Assembly (NCBI GenBank): GCA_903918885.1
Contig: CAIXFY010000026.1
Span: forward strand, 1 to 56,007
Direction: 5' to 3'
Length of the DNA: 56,007 nucleotides
Source: an uncultured Verrucomicrobia subdivision 3 bacterium
GTDB lineage: Bacteria > Verrucomicrobiota > Verrucomicrobiia > Limisphaerales > UBA11358
A model generated the notes under the pieces. It saw only the letters and a list, made by a program, of their open reading frames with translations. It did no database searches and was not told where the DNA came from. Positions within the stretch are counted from its first letter, which is position 1. Each line of letters starts with the position of its first letter. Of the stretch, positions 6,984 through 13,384 are shown one piece after another. The position numbers were made by a program, and so were the translations under genes.

Positions 6984-8444
6984 TTATTTCGGCTTCAACT
7001 GCGGGAACAAAATCACATCGCGGATGCTTTCCTGGCCCAGCAACATCATGCAAAGTCGGTCAATGCCGATGCCGATGCCACCGGCGGGCGGCATGCCGTG
7101 TTCGAGCGCGACGAGGAAATCCTCGTCCAACTTCTGCTGTTCGCCGCCCGCTTGATGTTCAAGCGTAGCGCGCTGTTGAATGGGATCGTTCTGCTCGGTG
7201 TAACCGGGCGAGATCTCTTGGCCGTTGATGCAGCACTCGAAAACTTCAACCGTGGTCGGGTCATCAGGCGTGAGCTTGGCGAGCGGCACGAGTTCCTTAG
7301 GCAGATGCGTGACGAAAGTCGGGTTGATCAGCGTCGGCTCAATGAATTTGGAGAACACGGCGTTCGTGACTTCAAAATCTTCAAACTCCTTGCCGATTTC
7401 CGCGCCCATGTCGTGCGCGCGCTGGCGACGTTCGGCGGCGGAAACGGTGAACCAATCCGCGCCGGCTTTTTCTTTGACGAGGTCGTTGTATTTCGCACGG
7501 CGCCAGGTCGTGAGGTCAATCGTGCGGGTGACTTTGCCCTCGGCGTCTTTGAATTCGATGACCAGCGTGCCCAGAACTTTCTGCGCGATATGCTTGATGA
7601 GCGACTCGACGGTTTCCATCATCGTGTTGTAATCGCCGAACGCGCAGTAGGCTTCGAGCATCGTGAACTCGGGATTGTGCCGGCGCGAGAGGCCTTCGTT
7701 ACGGAAGTTCTTCCCGATCTCAAACAGCTTGTCTATGCCGCCGACCAGCAGCCGCTTGTGATACAACTCCAGCGCGATACGCAGGTAAAATTCGCAGCCG
7801 AGCGCATTGTGAAAGGTCTTGAACGGCTGCGCCGCCGCGCCGCCGGGAATCGCCTGCATCGCCGGCGTCTCGACCTCGACGTATTTGCGCTCGTGGAAAA
7901 AATTCCGGATCTCGTGAATGATCGCGCTGCGCTTGAGCATCACGTCTTTCACGTCGGGATTCGCGATGAGGTCGAGGTAACGCTGACGGTAGCGGATTTC
8001 AGTGTCTTCGAGTCCGTGCCATTTAGCCGGCGGCGGACGCAGCGATTTGGCAACGATGGTGAACGCTTCGAGCTTCACGCTCGGCTCGCCGGTCTTGGTG
8101 CGAAACAGCGTGCCGATCACGCCGACAAAATCACCGAGGTCGAGGTGCGTGAAAATGCCGAACTGCTCGTCGCCCAAAGTATTTTTCTGCGCGTAAACCT
8201 GGATGCGTCCGCTCTGGTCGCGCACGTCCACGAAAATGGATTTACCCATCTCGCGGTGCGCGGTGATGCGCCCGGCGACGGACACGCGATGGCCCTCGGG
8301 CAGCGCGCCAGAATCGAAGCCGCTGCGGGCGACGTGGCATTGGGTGTCGGGCGTGAACTTGTTCTGGAACGGAAAAATGCCCTTGGCTTCAAGCGATTTA
8401 AGCTTGGCGCGGCGCTGTTCGATGAGTGAATTCGTATCTTCCAT
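6984..8444 (-). CDS. lysS: Lysyl-tRNA synthetase, class II
   Basis: Charges tRNA-Lys with lysine. The 486 residues fit bacterial LysS (about 490-510). There is an N-terminal OB-fold anticodon-binding domain (VSVAGRITAHREMGKSIFVD at about 53-72). The class II core contains motif 1 (ETPAMQAIPGGAAAQPF), motif 2 (FEIGKNFRNEGLSRRHNPEFT) and motif 3 (GIGIGIDRLCMMLLG). The protein ends at the expected point after motif 3. The gene is 4 bp from the ankyrin gene, so the two may be cotranscribed. Confidence 0.97.
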   Translation of the reverse strand: MEDTNSLIEQRRAKLKSLEAKGIFPFQNKFTPDTQCHVARSGFDSGALPEGHRVSVAGRITAHREMGKSIFVDVRDQSGRIQVYAQKNTLGDEQFGIFTHLDLGDFVGVIGTLFRTKTGEPSVKLEAFTIVAKSLRPPPAKWHGLEDTEIRYRQRYLDLIANPDVKDVMLKRSAIIHEIRNFFHERKYVEVETPAMQAIPGGAAAQPFKTFHNALGCEFYLRIALELYHKRLLVGGIDKLFEIGKNFRNEGLSRRHNPEFTMLEAYCAFGDYNTMMETVESLIKHIAQKVLGTLVIEFKDAEGKVTRTIDLTTWRRAKYNDLVKEKAGADWFTVSAAERRQRAHDMGAEIGKEFEDFEVTNAVFSKFIEPTLINPTFVTHLPKELVPLAKLTPDDPTTVEVFECCINGQEISPGYTEQNDPIQQRATLEHQAGGEQQKLDEDFLVALEHGMPPAGGIGIGIDRLCMMLLGQESIRDVILFPQLKPK

Positions 8445-8665
8445 AAAAACTGGCGGCGGGCATTAAACCACAAAATCGGGGGGTAAACCAAGAAGCAAAG
8501 TGGGCCGAGATTGCCATGCGCGCTCTACCAGCTTCCAACTCTGCATTGCGCACCCATCTCGACCCAAAGCAACCTACGCCCGTCCGGCGATTGCGCAAGG
8601 GACAAAATGGAAAAAAATTTAACGCATTGCTGGCCGTCATCGGCGATTGCATTCGGGGCGCGGAG

Positions 8666-10144
8666 TCAGCGACTGCGCGCGGCTAGGAATGATTTTAATT
8701 CCGCCGCCGCCTTGCCGCCGAAGCCGGGAATTTCGGCAAGCTGTTCGAGCGTGGCCATTTTCAAACGCTGAACCGAGCCGAATTTTTTCAGCAACGCTTT
8801 CTTGCGCTGTTCGCCGATGCCGGGAAATTCGTCCAGCACGCTCTCGGAAATTTTTTTGAGCCGGAGTTGCGCGTTGTAGCTGTTGGCCACGCGATGGCAT
8901 TCGTCACGGAGCCGTTGCAACAATTTCACTGCCGGATGATCCAAACCGAGTCGCAGCGGCAAACTTTTCTCCGGCAGATAAATTTCTTCAAACTCTTTGG
9001 CCAGTCCGATGACGGGAATTTTTTCGAGACCAAGTTTTTTCAGTTCGGCACACGCCATGCCCAGTTGTCCTTTGCCGCCATCAATCAAAATTAAGTCCGG
9101 CATTGGTTTGGCCTCACGCTGGAGCCGTGAATACCGTCGCCGCACGACTTCCGCGATGCTGGCAAAATCATCCTGCCCTTCAAAACCTTTAATCTTGAAG
9201 CGGCGGTAGTTGGCACGATCCGGGCGGCCATGCTTGAAACTCACTAGCGACGCCACGACGAATGTGCCGCTGATGTTCGAGATGTCGAAACCTTCAATCC
9301 GCAGCGGCGGCGTGGGTAGGCCGAGGATTTTGGCCAACGCGACCAAATCGTTTTCGGGATTGATGGCTAGCGGTAAATTGTAAGGCACGCGCGTAAATTT
9401 TTCCGTTTTCTTCCACGTGTCTTGCAAGTCGCGGAGGAGGTCACGCAGTTCAGCGGCTTTCTCGAAGTCGTGCGCGGCGGCGGCGCGTTTCATTTCCGCC
9501 TCAAGCTGCGGCTGCATTTCGCGGCACTGACCTTCCAGAAAATTACACGCGGCTTGCACCTGTTCGCGATACTGTTCGCGCGTGACGATGCCGACGCACG
9601 GCGCGGTGCAATGTTTCAAATGGCCATAGAGACAATGTTTGTAATCGGCTTCGCCGGGCGTGAATACGCGGCAGCCGCGCAGATTAAATTGCTTCCGCGC
9701 GAGCGCCACGGTGTTGCGGAGCGCCGTGGAATTTACGAACGGCCCAAAGTAGCGTGCGCCGTCGTCTTTCTTCAGCCGGGTAAAAACGAAGTTCGGAATC
9801 GGGTCGTTCAGGTTGACCTTGAGCATCAGGTAACGTTTATCGTCGCGCAGGCTGATGTTGAAGCGCGGCTTGAATTCTTTGATGAGCTTGCTTTCCAGCA
9901 GCAGTGCTTCCGGCTCACTACGCACGACGTGGATGTCGAAATCGTGAATAGCCTCGACGAGCGCATTGAATTTCAAGTCCCAGCCATTGCGACGGCTGGA
10001 TTGAAAATACTGGCTCACGCGCTTGCGCAGATCGAGCGCCTTGCCGACGTAGATGACCGTGCCGAAGCGATCTTTGTGCAGATACACGCCGGGCTTGTGC
10101 GGGACGCTGCTCAATTTTTTGCGAATGTGTTCCGACGCGGCCAT
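8666..10144 (-). CDS. uvrC: UvrC-type excinuclease subunit, short form
   Basis: Nucleotide-excision-repair endonuclease that cuts on both sides of a lesion with UvrB. Visible parts are the GIY-YIG nuclease (KPGVYLHKDRFGTVIYVGKA, residues 17-36), a Cys cluster (C158, C171, C179, C183), the UVR motif (HDFEKAAELRDLLRDL, 225-240) and the RNase H-like second nuclease (GFDISNISGTF at 285-295, LILIDGGKGQL at 351-361, DECHRVAN at 414-421). Tandem helix-hairpin-helix motifs (DEFPGIGEQRKKALL, EIPGFGGKAAAELK) end the protein. It has 492 residues against about 600 usually. The roughly 110 residues normally between UVR and the second nuclease are missing. All catalytic regions look intact. Confidence 0.93.
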   Translation of the reverse strand: MAASEHIRKKLSSVPHKPGVYLHKDRFGTVIYVGKALDLRKRVSQYFQSSRRNGWDLKFNALVEAIHDFDIHVVRSEPEALLLESKLIKEFKPRFNISLRDDKRYLMLKVNLNDPIPNFVFTRLKKDDGARYFGPFVNSTALRNTVALARKQFNLRGCRVFTPGEADYKHCLYGHLKHCTAPCVGIVTREQYREQVQAACNFLEGQCREMQPQLEAEMKRAAAAHDFEKAAELRDLLRDLQDTWKKTEKFTRVPYNLPLAINPENDLVALAKILGLPTPPLRIEGFDISNISGTFVVASLVSFKHGRPDRANYRRFKIKGFEGQDDFASIAEVVRRRYSRLQREAKPMPDLILIDGGKGQLGMACAELKKLGLEKIPVIGLAKEFEEIYLPEKSLPLRLGLDHPAVKLLQRLRDECHRVANSYNAQLRLKKISESVLDEFPGIGEQRKKALLKKFGSVQRLKMATLEQLAEIPGFGGKAAAELKSFLAARSR

Positions 10145-10156
10145 GGCGGAGAAGAT

Positions 10157-10185
10157 TCACGCAAAGACACCAAGGCGCAAAGAAA
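10157..10185. repeat. Half copy of a dispersed hairpin repeat (CGCAAAGACACCAAGGCGCAAAG type)
   Basis: The bases match one arm of the inverted repeats at 43923-43989 and 53865-53936 (alternating CAAAG/CCAAGG/CGCAAAG words), but no second arm is present. It lies in the 43-bp gap between dedA and uvrC, directly next to a 7-bp tandem repeat. Confidence 0.7.
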
Positions 10186-10187
10186 TT

Positions 10188-10838
10188 TTATTCCGACTTC
10201 CGACTTCCGACTTCCGACTTCTTGACCATGTGCCGGTGGACGAAAAAATAATACAGCCCGCCCAGCACCAGCATCGCGCCGCCGACCCAGAGCGTCAGGC
10301 GATGCAGTTCGCCCTTCATCAATTGCTCGTCCTGACCGGCCTGGATGCCGACGTAGCACAGCACCGCGCACCAGATGCCAGAGCCGAGTAATGTGAACAG
10401 CGAAAAAATCCAGTAATTCAGCCGCACGATGCCAGCGGGAATACCGATGAGATGCCGCACCACCGGCAGCAGCCGCGAGATGAAAATGCCCATCGCGCCG
10501 TAATGCGACGACCAGCGTTCCGCGCCCGCCACTTTTTCGGCAGTGATAAAAAAATATTTTCCGTAACGCAGCATCAGCGGTCGTCCGGCCAGCCGTGACA
10601 CCCAATACATCAGCGTTGCGCCGAGCCACGAGCCGAGTGTGCCCGCGATGATGATGGCCATGATGCTCATTGGAATTTTACCCGTGTGCGACCAATACGC
10701 GGCGGGCGGGATGACGACCTCGCTCGGGATGGGCAGGACGGTGCTTTCGAGCGCCATCATGAAGGTGATGGCGGCGGCACCCCAAGTTTGCAACGCGTGC
10801 GAATACCAGTCGGCTAGAGTCTGAATCAAGTGATGCAT
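10188..10838 (-). CDS. DedA family inner-membrane protein
   Basis: DedA/SNARE-associated membrane protein of 216 residues. DedA proteins support membrane homeostasis, and several act as lipid flippases. The start at 10838 is chosen because the family begins near MHHLIQTLADWYSHAL; the reading frame stays open for 89 further codons upstream, into the neighbouring gene, with no family resemblance. Recognisable segments are ALESTVLPIPSEVVIPPA, GTLGSWLGATLMYWVSRLAG and the DedA hallmark FISRLLPVVRHLIGIPAG, with about 5 hydrophobic stretches. The C-terminus (KKSEVGSRKSE) is encoded by the TTCCGAC tandem repeat, which seems to have replaced or extended the natural end. Confidence 0.9.
   Translation of the reverse strand: MHHLIQTLADWYSHALQTWGAAAITFMMALESTVLPIPSEVVIPPAAYWSHTGKIPMSIMAIIIAGTLGSWLGATLMYWVSRLAGRPLMLRYGKYFFITAEKVAGAERWSSHYGAMGIFISRLLPVVRHLIGIPAGIVRLNYWIFSLFTLLGSGIWCAVLCYVGIQAGQDEQLMKGELHRLTLWVGGAMLVLGGLYYFFVHRHMVKKSEVGSRKSE
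10191..10221. repeat. Short tandem repeat, four copies of TTCCGAC
   Basis: Four perfect 7-bp units followed by TTC. It forms the 3' end of the dedA reading frame, which therefore ends in the low-complexity peptide SEVGSRKSE, and lies beside the half hairpin repeat at 10157-10185. Confidence 0.8.
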
Positions 10839-10875
10839 GGGGCGTGGTTTATAGCGGAAATTCAAACTGGCGCAA

Positions 10876-12411
10876 TCACTTTGGCGGATGCGTGTAATAA
10901 TTTTTAATCTCTTCCGCCGTCGCGGGCTGGGGCCAGACCCAATCGAGCGCATGGTCGTTTTGCCAATAATAATTTGAACTCGTGACGTTTTTTTCCAGTG
11001 AAGGATCGCCGCCATCGTCCACGCCGTTAGCGCCGACGGAATAAAGCATAAACAATCCATCAGCATTTCGCCGATAACGCAACGGCTGGCCGTCAACTGG
11101 ATCAAGCGGAATGGTTGGCAGAAATTCCGGAGTTAGTTCGGAAATATTCTCTGGGTAATATCCATGTTTGAGTTGAAATCGTTTTAGCGCGATGGCCGTC
11201 ATGATCATTTGCCGCGATGCTTCAACCTTCGCAAGCTTCGTGAACGCAGACTTAAAAGCCATGACCGAGGAAGAGATAATATAGTGAAAGTTTGCTTTTG
11301 CTGGATCTACAAACCAAAATCCCTCGTCATCGTCAGGCTTGATGCCAAGTTCTTCAAAACGGTTATTTACCCATTTGTTGGCGGCAAACAAAGAGAAGTT
11401 GGTTTTTGCCTGACGCGAAGCTTCAATCACCGTTTGAAGACCTTGAAGGTAACGCAGCTCATCGGGATAAGACCACCAGTAGCGCCACAGCGCGCTTTGG
11501 CTTCTAATTTTAAGGCCGGCAAAAATTCCTTTGTCCGTGTCAATAAGACCAATGTTCTTAAACGAGCCAAAATAGCATTGCAGGCTGGTGTCGCGCATAT
11601 TGGCCACCTCAATTTTTCCCACGGCACGCTCCAAGGCCACGGCGCGCTCGTAAGCGTGAATAAATTCCAAGCGAGACCAGTGGTCTTGTAAGCCCGCAAG
11701 TTGTTCGTCGGTCAGATTGGTTGATTGCAGCAACTCCCAATTCGCTGCCAGCGTGATTTGAGCAATGGCAATTCGCACCAGTTCGGAAATTAGAATCGAG
11801 TCGTGTGAGATTCCATGCGTGACGGATAACATTGATTCGATGTCCTTGACTGCAGTCGCCGAATCGCTGCGGTGCAGACTGGATGAAATGTCTGCTTCTA
11901 ATTTCAAAGCTGCCCGCTTGGCCGAAGCCAATGGGCTGAATTTCACTTTGGAAAAACCGTTGCTGAAATTGAGTTGAAAATCGAAGGCCGCGTCTTCAGG
12001 GAGTTGGCGAAGCAAATCAAGAGCACCACTTTCCTTAGCCAGTGCGAAATCAATTTCCTGCCATGAATTAGTTGCCTCATGAACGTATTCGCAAACATCA
12101 GGCCGTTGCCAGCCAACCATTGCTTTACCCGCCGCAACCATTCGGACGGTCGGTGGCTGGTTTGTATTCAGAACGGTTTCGTTGGTATTGAACAGCGAAA
12201 CTGCCTTCAAAAAAAGCGAGGCACTATTTTGATTTGTTGGCACGGGCAGCGGAACCACCTGCACCAATTCCATCCGCTCGCCTTTGGCTTTCAGTTCAGC
12301 AATGTAAGATTCAACTTCGAAGCGTAGCTGATAGTGACGGATGACCGGAATGAGAACTGCCACGCCAAGAATTATTCCGACGACGATAAAAATTTTCCGG
12401 CGACGGCTCAT
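10876..12411 (-). CDS. Membrane-anchored protein of unknown function with pseudopilin-like C-terminal segment
   Basis: A 511-residue protein with one N-terminal membrane anchor (about residues 6-24) and a large, probably periplasmic domain with no enzyme motif that I recognise. The last 120 residues (AIALKRFQLKHGYYPENISE, then LPTIPLDPVDGQPLRYRR and FMLYSVGANGVDDGG) resemble the C-terminal part of type II secretion major pseudopilins (GspG), where a similar loop binds calcium. Proteins of this layout occur in PVC genomes. The start is 8 bp downstream of the uracil-DNA glycosylase stop. The gene is richer in A+T than its neighbours. Function is not assigned. Confidence 0.7.
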   Translation of the reverse strand: MSRRRKIFIVVGIILGVAVLIPVIRHYQLRFEVESYIAELKAKGERMELVQVVPLPVPTNQNSASLFLKAVSLFNTNETVLNTNQPPTVRMVAAGKAMVGWQRPDVCEYVHEATNSWQEIDFALAKESGALDLLRQLPEDAAFDFQLNFSNGFSKVKFSPLASAKRAALKLEADISSSLHRSDSATAVKDIESMLSVTHGISHDSILISELVRIAIAQITLAANWELLQSTNLTDEQLAGLQDHWSRLEFIHAYERAVALERAVGKIEVANMRDTSLQCYFGSFKNIGLIDTDKGIFAGLKIRSQSALWRYWWSYPDELRYLQGLQTVIEASRQAKTNFSLFAANKWVNNRFEELGIKPDDDEGFWFVDPAKANFHYIISSSVMAFKSAFTKLAKVEASRQMIMTAIALKRFQLKHGYYPENISELTPEFLPTIPLDPVDGQPLRYRRNADGLFMLYSVGANGVDDGGDPSLEKNVTSSNYYWQNDHALDWVWPQPATAEEIKNYYTHPPK

Positions 12412-12418
12412 TTTATTT

Positions 12419-13318
12419 TCATGCCTTCAAAAAGAAATTCCGCTGTTTCTCGCTGATGGGCATCCCGAGCTTTTCCATCACCTGCAAAATATCCTCCCAG
12501 ACTTCGCGCTTCGTGGCCAGCGACTGGTTGCGCAGCAGATAGGCCGGATGATAGGTCGGCATCAGCGGCGTGCCGCGATACATCTGCCAGTTACCACGCA
12601 GCTTTGTGATGCCAACAGTCTTGCCAAGCAACCCTTCCACCGCCGTTGCGCCCAGCGCGATGATGACGCGTGGCTTGATTAAATCAATTTGCTCGTGCAA
12701 ATACGGAAGACACGTCGCCATTTCAGCGGGTGTAGGCTTGCGGTTGCCGGCGGTCTGACCGGGCGTATCCGGCCGGCATTTCAATATGTTCGCGATGTAG
12801 ACGTCCGCGCGTGAAAGTCCGGTGGCAGAAATAATTTTCGTCAACAACTGCCCCGCCGCACCGACGAACGGTTCGCCCTGCGCGTCTTCATCCGCACCCG
12901 GCGCTTCGCCGACGAATAGCAGCGGTGAATCAATGTTGCCCACGCCGAACACCACGTTCTTCCGCGACGCCACGAGGTTGGGACATTTCACGCAAGCGAG
13001 CACGCGCTCGCGCAGCGCAGCAAAGGCGGCGGATTTTTCCGGCGACGAACTTTTAATTTCAATTTTGAGATTGGGAGCGGCCGGCGTTGGGGCAACAGAT
13101 TTTTTTGGCGGCACGGAAATGTCAGATTCCATTTTGACAGGCGGAGCTGCAGAAATTTTCTCATTCTGCATTCTGCATTCCGCATTCTTGATTCTCACTG
13201 GCAGCGCCAGTGCACGCAAATTTTCCGGCGTGACGGCGACATGGCGCACGCCGCGCGATTTCATCGCTTCGAGATGCTGGATTGTGGCGTCGAGCAGTTG
13301 CCGGTAACTTTCGGACAT
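12419..13318 (-). CDS. Type 4 uracil-DNA glycosylase (4Fe-4S)
   Basis: Removes uracil from DNA in base-excision repair. The catalytic domain covers about residues 95-295. Motif A reads GEAPGADEDAQGEPFVG (137-153) and the His motif reads TYHPAYLLR (255-263). Four candidate [4Fe-4S] Cys are C109, C112, C181 and C203, with about six extra residues between the last two compared with most relatives. The N-terminal 95 residues are a Pro/Ser-rich linker typical of actinobacterial/PVC variants. Residues 44-53 (KNAECRMQNE) are encoded by a microsatellite, described separately. It is divergent from the DUF455 fusion gene, with 66 bp between starts. Confidence 0.92.
   Translation of the reverse strand: MSESYRQLLDATIQHLEAMKSRGVRHVAVTPENLRALALPVRIKNAECRMQNEKISAAPPVKMESDISVPPKKSVAPTPAAPNLKIEIKSSSPEKSAAFAALRERVLACVKCPNLVASRKNVVFGVGNIDSPLLFVGEAPGADEDAQGEPFVGAAGQLLTKIISATGLSRADVYIANILKCRPDTPGQTAGNRKPTPAEMATCLPYLHEQIDLIKPRVIIALGATAVEGLLGKTVGITKLRGNWQMYRGTPLMPTYHPAYLLRNQSLATKREVWEDILQVMEKLGMPISEKQRNFFLKA
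13162..13196. repeat. Microsatellite CATTCTG/CATTCCG inside the uracil-DNA glycosylase gene
   Basis: About five 7-bp units (CATTCTG CATTCTG CATTCCG CATTCTT GATTCTC). On the coding strand this is GAATGCAGAATGCAGAATG-like sequence, read in frame in the non-conserved linker. The unit is related in style to the tandem repeats at 10191 and 31962. Confidence 0.75.
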
Positions 13319-13384
13319 GGCGGCATCGTAGCGGCAACCGCCGCGCTCGCCAACTCAAACCGAATCGTGCTACGCTCGGAGCCA

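Noticed and set aside
6963..8429. A 488-codon open frame on the plus strand opposite lysS
   Set aside because: It is the complement of a clearly conserved lysyl-tRNA synthetase gene, has no family resemblance, and the composition is typical of antisense shadow frames in GC-rich DNA.
8445..8665. A tRNA D-arm-like sequence (AGCTGGTAGAGCGC on the minus strand, near 8520-8535)
   Set aside because: No acceptor stem, anticodon stem or TTCGA T-loop can be formed around it. Nothing else in this 221-bp gap between lysS and uvrC was recognised.
10188..11105. DedA start 89 codons upstream
   Set aside because: The extra N-terminal part overlaps the neighbouring gene, lacks family similarity and is not membrane-like. 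The ATG at 10838 fits the family start.
13241..13384. Upstream extension of the DUF455 fusion protein
   Set aside because: These 48 codons lie inside and antisense to the start of the uracil-DNA glycosylase gene and show no similarity.
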